Made by a program: the position numbers and the translations under genes. 64,000 nucleotides of DNA from Smittia aterrima (Eukaryota > Arthropoda > Insecta > Diptera > Chironomidae): the NCBI GenBank assembly GCA_033063855.1, contig CP093831.1, positions 28,086,001-28,150,000 of the forward strand, read 5' to 3'. Shown one piece after another: positions 44,362 through 56,443 of this stretch (the first letter of the stretch is position 1; each line of letters begins with the position of its first letter). Below the pieces are notes generated by a model. That model made no database searches and was not told the DNA's origin. It worked only from the letters and a program-made list of their open reading frames with translations.

Positions 44362-46544
44362 TCATTTTTCATTTTGATTTTTCCGTCTTCGCGTTGGCTT
44401 CTCGTGAATTTTCCTGTGTTTGAGAAGATTCTCGAGTGTAAATAGCTTTTTACATCCTCCCTCGCCGTCGCATCGGAACTTTCCGTTGGGCTCTTTGTGC
44501 GTATCTTGATGTAATTGAACATTGCGCTTCGATGAAAGACTTTTGTTGCATATTGCACAAGCAAACTTTGCCGGAAACACTTTTGCTTTCTCGCGAATAT
44601 TTCGCTTGGATGGACTTGGATTAATTCTAATGATGATCTTCTTCCGCTTCGATCTCAACATTTCTCTAACTTTCTTCGGTTTGTGAGGAGGCTTCTCTAT
44701 GGCACCTTCAATGGGATTTGTACTTGATGTTATCTTATGAGTCACAATATGATTCTGAAGTTCGTCTTCCGATGAAAAACGTTCGGGACAAGATGTGCAA
44801 ACAAAGTTATCAGACGAAATGTTTTTCTCAGGTGAATGAGCTTCCTTGAATGTCACTCGTTTCTCGACATGTGGCTTTTTGGCGACTTCACTTGATTCAT
44901 TGAGCTTTTGAAGTTTCGCTGTTTCAATTGTAGCTTCAGCTGCTGAGACAGTTTCTTCGTCATCCTCAATTGTTATTGATTCTTCATCAGCGAGAAAAAC
45001 TTCTGGATCGACTGACACTTCCATCGCTTCACTGTCATTTTCCTGAGCAGAAGTCACAGTTCTCACTTGATTTTTGGATTGAATTGTAGGAGAGATCAGG
45101 AGAACAGGAGATGGCTGAAATATCTTTGAAATATTCTGATGAGGCGTTGCTTGAACGTTGTTTGCAACTTTGAGATTCACGAGCATTGAGTCGTTGACAT
45201 AGGATCGCAGTAATTGCACCACATCGTTATCAGAGAGTAAATTTTTATTCGTTAAGATGTCACGACAATTTGAACGTCGCAGTCGTTCGATAAGCTCCTC
45301 GTAACTTGCTTTGCGATCGTATTCTTCTACAAAAAGGAAAGTAATTGAATTTTAAAGTCAAAATGATTTAGCAAAAGTCTTACCCCATTTCAAAGCTCTC
45401 AGGATTAACTTGAGAAGCTCGTAATCCTTTATGAGCTGTCCAATTTGTAGATTGTGATATGACACAATAGAAATATTGTTGTTTGAGCTTTCACTCTTCT
45501 GACTTTGTTTCTTCGGTCGATTCGGTTCATCGATCTTTGTGATTGTTGTGCTCGCTGGGAGCTTTGGATTCTTAATTATCTGATCGTTTATAATTTGCTC
45601 CAAAGTGATGTGATCGACGTGTCGCGGATTACGAATCTTTTGTGGTTGAAAGACGATTTGCTGACGTTGACTAAACTCCTTTTTAATTGTAATGTTGCTG
45701 AATCCAAAGTCAGGATTAGTTGACGTCTCGATGATCGTTGTTTGTGGAGCATCAGATTTCTTCTTCTGATTATTCTGCAGCCACGACGTGAAGCAATCTT
45801 GGTTCTTAGCTGCTGAGAGCGCGAACTTATCAATCGATTCAATCTTGAGGAAACAAGTTGCACAAATTTTCTTCGGCAACAAATCATCTTCGAGCACCTA
45901 AAATTGAAAGAGTTCGAGAAATTGCATAAAAACAGGTTTTCACGCTCGCGAGCTAAATATATTGTCGTGTTTCAGTTTTTTCTTTTCTTTCGCCGATGCG
46001 TAGTAATGGAGTTTTTCTCTTTGCTTTACATGCTCGATACATACGAAGACAGAGACAGAGAGAGCGTGCGAGAAGAAAAAAAACCTTCAGCTCATTATGC
46101 AAAAGGCATCAAATATGCAACATAAACGATTTTACTTTTTTTTTTCTTGATTAAGCTGAAGCTTTAAGTGAAATTCCATTCTTATTAGATTATTTTTGTT
46201 GACGCATAGCTTTCCATCAGATTCGCGCGGTAATCAGATGTTGTTGCAATTCGTCTGAGAGAATTTGAATCAAGACCTTGAACTTTATTTTTTTGTCGAA
46301 TTCAGACGTCGAGACACTTTAAATATTATTGGAATTTGTTGCAATAAGCTCGTCGACATCTGGAGCTGATTTTGTAACACAATTGTTGATGACAACTCAC
46401 CGTAATGTATAAAAATTTCAATATTTTCGTTTGGAGACAAAAGCTCGCTGAAGTATCGCCAAAAATTGGAATCGAACACGTCAAATCACTTAATTCCGAA
46501 GCGCAAACGCGACATCGATTATCCAGCGTATCGAACGCGTTCAT
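44362..46544 (-). CDS. ZAD zinc-finger protein with three C2H2 fingers
   Basis: Three exons on the minus strand: 46544-46401, 45897-45384 and 45326-44362, about 540 residues. The ZAD is split over exons 1 and 2: CRVCASELSD at about residues 11-20 and CATCFLKIESIDKF early in exon 2. A long polar, partly acidic region follows. Three fingers come next: FVCTSCPERFSSEDELQNHI, FACAICNKSLSSKRNVQLHQ and FRCDGEGGCKKLFTLENLLK. The C-terminus is basic (KPTRRRKNQNEK). It is probably a nuclear DNA-binding regulator; the target is unknown. The start is the first ATG after the promoter, shared divergently with the TMEM126-like gene 179 bp away. Finger number is low compared with most ZAD proteins. Confidence 0.84.
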
Positions 46545-46723
46545 TTTCCTCACGAGAGTCACAAATAACTTTAAAAGCTGTCACTTAAATTATTTTTCGT
46601 TTTTCTTCAAAAGCTTTGAGCGTTTTCAATTCTCCGACAGAGTAAGACGTTTTCATTGAAACTTGAGAAGTGATTCAAAGGCCCTCGCCTTGTTTTTTTA
46701 AAAAGCGAAATTTAAAAATCGAA
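46545..46723. promoter_or_regulatory. divergent promoter between the ZAD gene and the TMEM126-like gene
   Basis: Only 179 bp separate the two start codons, which point away from each other. Both 5'UTRs and core promoters must lie here or overlap. No TATA box is evident, as is usual for housekeeping bidirectional promoters. Confidence 0.55.
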
Positions 46724-47516
46724 ATGTCCTTGATTATAAGAAGTAAAGAAGGACATGACCTTCCTGAAGGTGCGGTAAGGTTGACCCCCGAACAGGCTCT
46801 TAGATATCAATTAAATATCATTAATAATTGGCCGAAATATACTGAAGTGTAAGTTGCACATGAAATTCCGGCGAATGTTTTGATATTTACAATTTTTTCT
46901 TTTCGATAGTTTCGCTCTGAAGTCATCACCAGCAATTTTAGGAGGATTCGCAATGTTATCCTCGATTCTCATCAACAATCACTTTCGCTACAAACTCAAA
47001 CTCGGCAAGTATGGTCGAATGTCATCGTACATGTCAGTCGTAGCTACTCCTGTTGTTGTCACAGCTTTGTTCCACAAGACGGTAAGATCAGATCAAAGAA
47101 ATAATTCGTACAAATATTAATTTCATTCTTGTTTGCAGTTTATTCAAACCTACATCATCATGAGAAAATATAAATGCCCAGTTTGTCTGCAAACTCAAGC
47201 TGGATTTATTCAAGCAGGAATGGGAGTCGTTTATCCATTTATGTTAGCTCCCTTAGCTGCTTTCCTTTTCGCCACACGTCATTTCACTTACCGAGTGCCA
47301 TCTCTAACAACACACACGAGAGATGTCTTCAAACTTTATTTAAAGTTCGTCAAGTCTGGCTCGACAATGGGAGGAGTTCTATTAGGAGTGAATTTTGTTG
47401 TCGCGATGCTTGTTACAGCGAGACAAATGCAGGAGCACACAAATATTAACTTGGAGATCCTTGAACATGAGCGAAAAGTTGAGAGCGGCTCATTAGAAGA
47501 GTTCGAGTTGAATTAG
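46724..47516 (+). CDS. TMEM126-like mitochondrial membrane protein
   Basis: Exons 46724-46848, 46910-47081 and 47139-47516 give about 224 residues in phase. About four hydrophobic helices are seen: ALKSSPAILGGFAMLSSILI, SSYMSVVATPVVVTALF, MGVVYPFMLAPLAAFLFA and MGGVLLGVNFVVAMLVTA. A conserved KYKCPVCLQTQAGFIQ segment lies between the second and third. This matches the TMEM126A/B family of the inner mitochondrial membrane, which acts in complex I assembly (TMEM126B) and in insertion or quality control of inner-membrane proteins (TMEM126A). Flies have one family member, so the A/B distinction is not made. The in-frame ATG at 46724 is chosen because upstream codons in the frame lack an ATG. Confidence 0.85.
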
Positions 47517-49147
47517 AAGATGAATTTTATTAAGAGATTAGTCAGCAAATAATAAAAGTAAATATTATTGAAACTCGAAATATCAACGACCACTTGAATG
47601 TCACGAAGCATCATTAACTTGCGATATGGATCAGCACTTAACAAAATTATTAAAAAAAAAATTATCAAACAAAATTCAAGAATTTAAAAATCGAGCATAA
47701 ATATTCTCTTCATAGATCACTTCTCTTTGCTCTAATATCTCTCTTGGAACATTTTGCGAAGGCTTCGATATTCAATGTCTGATAAAAAAAATAATGTTTC
47801 CGCTCAAAAGCTCTGATTATCAAACAGGACAAAACAAATTATTCTCGTTTTGCGCGAGGCAATACGAAAACAAAATCACTTGATTCTCTCGATTCTACCA
47901 GCAAATATCATTCCTGTTTAAGAATCAAGCGAGTTTAGTTGATCGTTGGTCGTCGATCGCGGAGGTCAAATAAACGAAGATTATTAACATTGAATCTGTG
48001 TGCTGTGAATAAACGAAAGTGAAGTTAAAGTCTAAAAGATTTAATTGAGCATCAAGAGTTAATTAATAGAAAGAAGAAGAATAATTCAAGTAAAGATCGT
48101 TTGATTTTCTTTAAACAAAGTGAAGATTAATTCAAATTCTTAACACAAAGAATCAAAATGAAACACGAGCTAAAGGATCGCAGTGATTGACAACGCGAAC
48201 TAATTAAAAGTTTCTTGTGACGTTTTGCATATCAAAAGACACAAAACAAGAATTAAATTTATCCAATGAAGCCTTCGAAAGAATCAACTTTGAAATGACA
48301 TTCAAAGAATTAAAAGTTCTTCGCGTAGAAGAATCATTTAATGATCGTTCTTCATTCAAAGCTGTAACATTTTTTTTTTTTGCTCATGTAAAATTATTTG
48401 AGCACAACGAAAAGAACATGAAAAATGGAATTTCACTTCCTTTCAACGCAAAAATTGAGCGATCTTCGGGATTATTGGAACATCCAGAGACGACGGAAAA
48501 TAATTTCCATAATTATCCCGTAATCAGTAAAATATCGAAATTCATTGCTGCTGGTCATTCCTCAATTAAAAATCGTTGCGTATTGTTAATCTCTGGCCGG
48601 TAAACGATACTTTTCGCTGTTTTGTTTCTTCCCCAAGGTCGCTTTAAAGTACCAGCACATAGTTCAAATTCAGTCTCATTACCTGATACGCTCGTTCAAC
48701 TGCGAGAGTGGGAAAAGACGCAGAATAGCAAAGCAAAACCTGAGCGGCTGATTTTTTTTTTATTTTGTAGACGATGAAGCATCACCGATGCTTGTTTTTA
48801 AAATTTTCAAGAGCTTCCTAGTTCGTAGAGGATTTGTGTTAGTTTGAATAAATTGATTCTCGTCTGAATGAATCATTTGGAAATGACAATTATCGTGATG
48901 CGGAATTAACGAAAATTTCACAGTTTTTCCTAAAACAATTAGACGCGTAAAGGTCAAACCCCTTCGAGTGCAGTGAAAAAAAATTCTTGTTCCGATTGAT
49001 TCAAAGTGTTCATCGAATAATTAATTCATAAGTTCGCTCGTGTATTGCTTTCTTGACCTACGATAAAAATACAAACAGGTTTCAAACACGCTCATTAAAA
49101 TCATTTTTCTCACTATTCAGATGATCGGCCAATAACAAACATTCAGA
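47517..49147. other. intergenic / probable 5'UTR region of ABCA gene 1
   Basis: AT-rich region with the candidate promoter block at 47937-47966. A 128-codon frame at 48217-48603 begins with GTG, includes a run of nine Ts and has no domain, so it is not called. A good acceptor (TTTTTCTCACTATTCAG) ends at 49120, 28 bp before the ABCA ATG. That would fit a noncoding first exon spliced across this region. Confidence 0.45.
47937..47966 (+). promoter_or_regulatory. candidate transcription start block of ABCA gene 1
   Basis: AGTTGATCGT, then an 8-base variable part, then GATCGCGGAGGT. The same two words at the same spacing recur at 56414-56443 upstream of ABCA gene 2, where the first is preceded by TC, giving an initiator TCAGTT. 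Their repeat upstream of two paralogues suggests a retained promoter or first exon. Confidence 0.45.
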
Positions 49148-52100
49148 ATGAAAATAAATTGCCGTCAAATATTTTCGTTGATCAAGAAAGATGTTTTGGT
49201 TAAGATCAGACAACCAGTAAGAGTCGTAATTGCTTTGCTTTGACCTTCTATTGAAATTATTAACTTCGCAGTGGATGACAATTCTCCAGTTCTTTTGGCC
49301 GTGTGCAATCTTCCTTTCATTGTTCATCCTGCGATCGAAATTCCACGTTCGTCATGTCGACAGTTGTCAATATCCATCAAGAAATGTGAGTGAAGAGAAA
49401 TTTTCTATTTTCACTTTTTGAAAAAATGTTTTGTTAGCTTCCAACGAATGGACTTCTTCCATTTATTCAAAGCTACGTTTGCACTATCGAGAATCAATGT
49501 TATAACGTTGGAGAGTACGAGGAAGTTGCCAGTTGGGACAAAGCACCGTGAGTCTTCAATTCATCATTTCTGCTGACATTTAAATAATTTTTTTGCGCGT
49601 GTTTTTCAGTCTCACTGCCGTGCTAAACATTGTGCAAACTTTCTTGAATGAAAAAGATTTATTCGACGCCGTCGTTGGACTCCCCAAATCAAAGGAAATA
49701 ATTTCAGTCGTCTTCAAGCTTGTCGGTCATAAAAAGTTCAAGGAAATTGAGAGTAAACTTGTTGCTCTGTAATTATTTAAAATCGGCTGAATCATTTTTT
49801 TTAATTCCAAACAGAAAATGCCTTCAATCTCATTCGCGATTTGCCTGCAGTGAGAAAAAGTTTCAGCAACATTTCACTTGACTTGAAGGGATTTTCATTG
49901 AACGATGAGATTTCCGGGCAACTTGGGAAAGCTTTGTGTGGTCGTAAGTTTCCGGAATTCATCGACAATCGTTTCGTTGGGAGTATCGTTGACTCACAAG
50001 ACTTTAAAGGCGGTGACAAGGATGAGTTAGAAGTGATGCCAAGTAAGATCGATAATCTGTGCTCATGACTAATAAATTAATTAAAATAAATTCCGCAATC
50101 AGCTCCATACTGCAAGCAATTGTATTTAGACGTGACGACATCAAACGTTGGGAAAGTTGCTTGGAAGCATATCAAACCTTTTATTCAAGGAAAGATTCTT
50201 TATGGCCCAGTCAACGATGAGACGACAGAAATCATTTCTCTCAGCAACAAAACGTTCGTTGAGATGCAAAGTCTTCGGGAATTTGTGAAAGCTCTGACGA
50301 CAACTTTTAAAATGCTGAAAACTGATCAGGAATTTAGAGAAAACTTTGATAAATTGTTAGACTTGGCTAAGACGCCGCTAGTTCAAGCGATTGTTGGAGG
50401 AGCTTTCGATGTGGATCAGTTAACTGAGATGCTGACAAGTGTCTTAAGTGATAAAAGAATTGATCAATTGATTGACGTCGTGCCGAACATTTTCGATTGC
50501 CTCTCCGTCGATCGATTTGTTCCAGTGAAAGATGAGAAGGAACTTGAAGAAGTTGCACTTCAATTGGCGAAGAAGAAAATGTTCTACGCTGCGTTGTTCT
50601 TCACAACCGATGTCACCACAAACGAAATCGCTTACAAAATCAGAATGGAAGTTGAGAACACTCCGAAAACTGTCGAGAACAAAAATCGATTCTGGTTCCC
50701 AGGAAGTGCAGGAAACTTCCCACTCGAAATGCGTTATCACAGAGGATTCATTGAGATTCAAAGTTCACTCGACAATGCGATCATCAAATATCACAAAAAG
50801 AAACAATTTGTGCCAGTCGAGCATTCTGAAGACAAAGATGAATTTGATTCTGATTCCTGGACTGATGAAGATTTCCCATCTGAATTCACCGAAGACTCAA
50901 ATACTCAAAACTCTCCCAAAGAAGTTGACGAAACAACTGAAGCAGTGACAGAAGAAACTGACTACTCAGACTCTAAGATGCAAAGTGATGAAGAACTTTG
51001 GAAGCAAATCAGCGAAAGTTCTGATTCCAATGAAACTTCTTTCGTCGAAAATCCATCTCGCAAGAGACGCCAGCTTGACTCACTTCTCTCAACGATAAGA
51101 TCAAGTGATCCAAAGAAAAGCAACCTCGCGACTTACGAAATCGATGACATGCAACTTCACACGAAACAGTTTCCATATCCAAAGTACACTCGCGACGCTT
51201 TCAAAAATGCTTTGTACATTGCGCAACTGATTCAAATTCTGTTCTTCTTTGCTCTCATCATGAACATTGCTTCATCAGTTCGCGAAAGAATTTGGTTCAA
51301 AGAGTCAGGAAACCTTTCGGTGAGTAGCAAATCTTTGAAATTCGATTCTTGAAATAACAAAAAATTCTTTCAGCTAATGCGAACGATGGGACTCAGAGAA
51401 TCATCGGAATTGATTGCTTGGATCGTCATTAGTTTCGCTGAGCTCGCAATCGCTTTTTTTATTGCTGAAGTTTGTCTTTACAGCGTTGAAGTCTTACGTT
51501 TCTCAAGCAGCATCGTTATTTATTTCTTCCTCTTGACTTATGGTCTTGCAGTGGTTTCGTTTTGGTACAAAACTAAAAATCATTTAATCAAAGTCAGGAA
51601 ATAATTTTTTCTTTTATCGACAGTTTCATGGCATCAACATTTTTCTCCACCGCGAGCATTGGATCTGTGTCAGCTGTGATTCTCTTTCTGATGACTTTCC
51701 TCCCTTACATCATAATTGTGTCTCTCGGAACTTTGCTGAGCAATGTTGGAAAGGTCATTGCGAGCTTATCGATTTCAACAGCTTTCTGTTACGCGTGGCA
51801 ATTTATTTTGCGGAGTGAGCTACAAGAGAAGTCTCTGAGCCTCGCTTACATTTTCGCTGGAGACTTTTACGAGAATGATTTCAAGTTCGGAATTGTTATG
51901 ATGATTTTCGATTTGGTGCTTTACGCGTTGATTGGATTTTTCGTGACGAAATTCTTGAAAGATGATTTCCGCTTTTACAAAGTTGAGAGAAGAAATATTG
52001 GAAAAGAATTTGGAGCGAAATTAAACGGAGTCAACAAAGTTTACGAGAACTGCGATCCGAATAAGCCAGCAGTTGACAACGTCTCAATCTCCTTCAAGAA

Positions 52101-55100
52101 AAATGAAGTTTCTTGTCTCTTAGGACGAAATGGAGCAGGAAAGTCGACGATAATCAAACTTCTGACTGGACAAATTGAGCCAAGCTTTGGAGAAGTTCTT
52201 TTGCCTCCGGATTACGATTTGATAACTGCGTTTAACAATCCACACGAGAAAGTTGGACTCTGTCCGAACAGTTGCGTGTTGATTCCAAACTTGACGGTTG
52301 TTGAGCATTTGAAGCTTTACGTGAAAGTGAAAATGATTGAAGAAGGAAGCGATGAGATTCATCGAGTGATGGCAAGAATGGAATTGGGAAAATACCAAAA
52401 CTTCAAAGCTCGCGAGTTATCCGGCGGATACAAAAGAAGATTGTGCGTCGCGATTGCTTTCCTCGGTTCTCCTAATCTCGTGATTCTTGATGAGCCTTGC
52501 AGTGGAGTTGATACTCACGCCAGGAAAATTATTTGGGAATTGATCGGAGCTTTGAGAAAGGATCGAGCGGTCGTTCTAGCAACTCATGATCTTGACGAAG
52601 CTCAGCATTTAGGCGACAACATTATCATCATGAAAGATGGAAGAGTCGCTTTAGAATCGACGACGAAAGATCTTCAAAATGAATTGACAAAGAACTTTAC
52701 AATCAATGTCGAGCTTAAAGCTTCTCTGGCAACTGACAAGGATTCAGCAAATGAAGTTAAAGAAGCGATCATCAGTCACACTTTGAAGGCTCCTGCTGAC
52801 ATCAATTTACAAGATTTCAACTTATCAGCTGTCGTTCCTTATTCCGACGGCGAGGGAACATCGATCGAGTGAGTTAACTTTTATATTCGAATTATTTTTC
52901 TAAACTAAAATTATTTTTGTCTACCACAGTCACACAAATTTATTCCGCGCTTTGGAGAAACTGCAATCAGACAAAAGAATCGTAAGCTTCAATGTTGTCA
53001 GCAAAACTTTGGATGAATTATACAAACGAGTCGAAGATGAAGGAGTCATTTTAAATGGAGATGGAAACATAAAGCTCAACATTAACAATAATCTCATGGA
53101 CAACATTGATTTAAAGAAAACTGTGAAAGGTCTTCAGGGAGATTATCACAGCAACATTGACGAGACAGAGAAATATTCGTTCATGGAAATTGTTTGCAAT
53201 TTATTCTGGAAACGATTCCTTCACTTCAGTCGAAACAAAAAACTTTTGATGAGCATTCTCGTTCTTCCTGTTGTGTTTGAAATAGTTGCGATGGGCTTCA
53301 TGAAGATTCGTCCGCCTGGTGATTACGAGAACGCGATCGAGTTCAATCGAGGAATGTATCCGAAGTCGACAGAGTTTTATTCGAAGGAAAATGTGAAAGC
53401 TTTCAGTGAAAATCTTTACGAAGACTTTGAAGAAACTTGTGCTGTGAACGGAAACTGCGAAATGTTTGATTCATCAAAAGAATCTTTCGATTGGATCTTG
53501 AGAACTCAAGAAGAATTCATCGGCAGACGTTACGGTGGAGTTTCTTTAAATAACTCGAACTCAATCGTCTGGTACAACAACAAAGGTTATCACGCGATGC
53601 CACTTTACTTGAACCTTTTGAGCTCTGCTCTTCTGAGAAAAGAACTTAATGATTCATCTTACAACATCAAAACAATCAATCATCCACTTATGTTAGGAGA
53701 GGAAGCCCTCACTGTGTCCACAATGTGAGTTTGACCCTCAAATTAATTTTTTTTATCAAATAATTTTATTTTATTTTCTCAGATTGCAACAAGTCGCTGA
53801 CAGTGGAATTGCTTTAATTCTTCTCATATCGTTCAGTTTGGTGACTTCAGGAGCTTCAGTTTACATTGTCAATGAACGAGTTAGTGGAGAAAAGCTTCAG
53901 CAAAAGCTCGCAGGAGTGAACTTCCGAACTTACTGGGGAGTCGCTTTCATCTGGGACTTTGTCGTTTACTTCATAGCAATCATTCTTGCTGTGATTGTTT
54001 TCAAAGTCTTTGACATTCCTGTCTACGTCGATAAAGACAATTTATTGGGAATCGTTCTCCTTCTCGTCGTCTACGGCTTCGCAATGATTCCAGCTGTGCA
54101 TTTATTCGAGAAGCTTTTCAACGAAGCGAGTTTCGCGAACATGTCGATCTTCTGTGGAAACATTGTAATTGCATTATCGACAATCGGAATCATCGTCTTG
54201 ATTGATGTATTCGCGGAGACTGATAATCAAGAGGAAATAAGACATTTCCTGAACCGACTCTTCCTCATTTTCCCACAACATGCGCTCGCTGATGGACTCA
54301 TCGAAATCTGCAAGAACTACATCGTTTCAAACACTTTCAGTCGGTTCTACATCGACACTTACAAGTCACCAATCAGCACTGATCTCCTCAAACCTCATCT
54401 GACCTCTCTGATTGTCCTCGGCATCTTCTTTATGATCGCAAATTATATCATCGAGAGTGGATTGTTGTGGACTTTCTTGAATCGTCAGCAAAAGTCACTA
54501 GACGATGATTTAAGTGTCGTCACGATCCAAAACAGTTTGAAAAAGCAAGGAAAATTAGATGAGAAGACTAAAAGTAGCGTTCTCGTTCAAAATCTCTTCA
54601 AAAGTTTTGATGGACGTCGCTTCGCGGTTAACAATGTTTCATTCAAAGTCGGAGAAGGATCTTGCTTTGGTTTGCTTGGAGCTAACGGAGCTGGAAAGTC
54701 TTCAATCTTCTCGATATTGTCAGGCGAATCTCAAAGATTTAATGGAACTGTCGACTTCTCAAGTAAAAAAGAAAACAGCATTTCTTACTGTCCACAGACG
54801 AATGCACTTGACATGCTCCTGACAGTTGAAGAAATCATTCATTTCTATGGAAAGCTCAGGAATATTAAAGACTTGAAAAATCTTACGAAGACAGTTCTCG
54901 AAGGTTTCCATCTCAAACCTTACAAAAATATTTTAGTGAAGAACTTGAGTAACGGAAATCGAAGAAAATTGAACGTTGCTTGTGCTTCCTTCGGTGATCT
55001 GAGTCTCGTGCTGATGGACGAACCAACAAGTGACATGGATCCACTCACTCGCAATCTCGTTTACAAAACAATTCATGAACTGAACGACAACAATTGTTCA

Positions 55101-55598
55101 GTCATTCTGACATCGCACAGCGTCGCTGAGATCGAACAACTTTGTCACTCGATTGGAGTCTTAGTCGATGGTTCGATGCATGCTTCGGGAACGCCAAGCT
55201 CTCTCATGAAACAGTTTGGGAATCGTTATGTTGTGACTTTGTTGTGTGAGAAGCCACTTGACCAACAATTGGAAACTGTGAGTTGAAAAATTAAATTAAT
55301 TTAAACAAAATCTTAACTTTTGATTCCTCAGGATCTTCGCAAAACATTCCGTTCAATGACAAACCTCATGTGTCATCATTATTCAGCTCAATTCACCATT
55401 CAAGTTAATGATAACGCAACCGACGACAAACGCCACATGATCTTCAGTGATCTTGTGAACACAATTCATGAGTTTGCTTCATCCAATAATCTGAAGTACA
55501 CGATCAACTCTTGCCAACTCGAAGAAGCTTTCAATGAAATCACGAAGAAAGAAATTAGGAAAGTTTACGAAAACAAAGCTTTCATGCCAAGTGAATAG
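49148..55598 (+). CDS. ABCA-subfamily full ABC transporter 1
   Basis: Eleven exons: 49148-49216, 49272-49385, 49438-49547, 49610-49752, 49815-50042, 50103-51319, 51374-51564, 51624-52868, 52930-53724, 53783-55277 and 55332-55598, about 1957 residues with all phases consistent. The architecture is TM helix near residue 25, a large first extracellular domain, a TM cluster, NBD1, then TM, extracellular loop, TM cluster and NBD2. NBD1: Walker A GRNGAGKST (about 858), signature LSGGY, Walker B LVILDEPC and His in ATHD; the Q-loop reads CPN where CPQ is usual. NBD2: Walker A GANGAGKSS (about 1669), Q-loop CPQ, signature LSNGN instead of LSGGQ, Walker B LVLMDEPT, His in TSHS. ABCA proteins move lipids across membranes; the substrate is unknown. 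It is tandem with gene 2 (60253 onward). Confidence 0.9.
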
Positions 55599-56240
55599 TT
55601 CTTGAGCTTTTATTTTTATTGAATTTAGGGAGAGAAGGGAAAATTTAGAATTAAGTTTTTCCAATTTATTTTTAAATTTAAAAAACAAAGAGCGACAATA
55701 AAATATTTTGACCTTTTCGAATTATCCTTAACTCGAATGTAATTAAAAAAATTGTTTTTCGGAAAACGATTTATCTGTCATGATGATGAAATAATTTTCC
55801 TATCGGCGGAAGCAATGATCATCGGTTTGAACTGGAACGAAAAGTTGAACGTCATAAAAGATTCGCTTCCTGTCTCAAGTAATTATCATTTTCACGTGTG
55901 GCTTCACTTGATCATGACGAATTATAATTTTCATGCAAAACGATGAACTTACTCGATTTTGTGAAGGTGAAATGTCAAAGGAAATTTTTCGCTGCGTCGA
56001 ACGTGAGAACTTGAACTGTAATTTAACATTTCTAAGCGTTTCTAATGGCACGCATGGCAATCACGTAGAAGAAAGAAAACATTCGTGATCACATGCTGCA
56101 GCGATCGTCGAAAAATCGCGGAGCTTTACTCTCTCTTGTGAGCATAACTGTTATAATATTTTAGGGATTTTTATGCGCAGAAGAAATAAACAACTTTCGT
56201 TCACTTTCACCAAGAACTTTCTTCTTCTCGTGGCTATTTT

Positions 56241-56300
56241 TTTATTATATAATATATTATATAATATATAATATAATAATATTATATAATATAATAATTT
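56241..56300. repeat. AT-only palindromic tract
   Basis: About 60 bases of A and T with alternating TATAA/TTATA words, for example TATTATATAATATATTATAT. These can pair as multiple overlapping hairpins or a cruciform. A smaller tract of similar composition lies in intron 1 of the serine protease homologue at about 59570-59610. Confidence 0.8.
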
Positions 56301-56413
56301 AAGAGAAAGCCCTTTCCACCTCCAGCTCTCAATTGCTCAATGAAACTTTTTTCTCACATTTTCATGTTTACTTTCCGCTCAACTCGAAATCGAATACAAA
56401 TTGTTTGGCGCTC

Positions 56414-56443
56414 AGTTGATCGTCTGACGCTGATCGCGGAGGT
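56414..56443 (+). promoter_or_regulatory. candidate transcription start block of ABCA gene 2
   Basis: TCAGTTGATCGT (initiator-like, A at 56414), then GATCGCGGAGGT, matching the block at 47937-47966. It lies 3.8 kb upstream of the gene 2 ATG, and a strong acceptor (TTTTTCATTTCCAG ending at 60222) precedes that ATG. If used, the 5'UTR intron spans the serine protease homologue. Confidence 0.45.

Noticed and set aside
46021..46125. Possible coding exon in intron 1 of the ZAD gene
   Set aside because: The frame runs through purine repeats (AGAGACAGAGAGAG) and lacks splice sites consistent with either neighbour.
48217..48603. 128-codon open frame upstream of ABCA gene 1
   Set aside because: Starts with GTG, contains a run of nine Ts read as several Phe, has no domain, and lies in a region better explained as 5'UTR intron.
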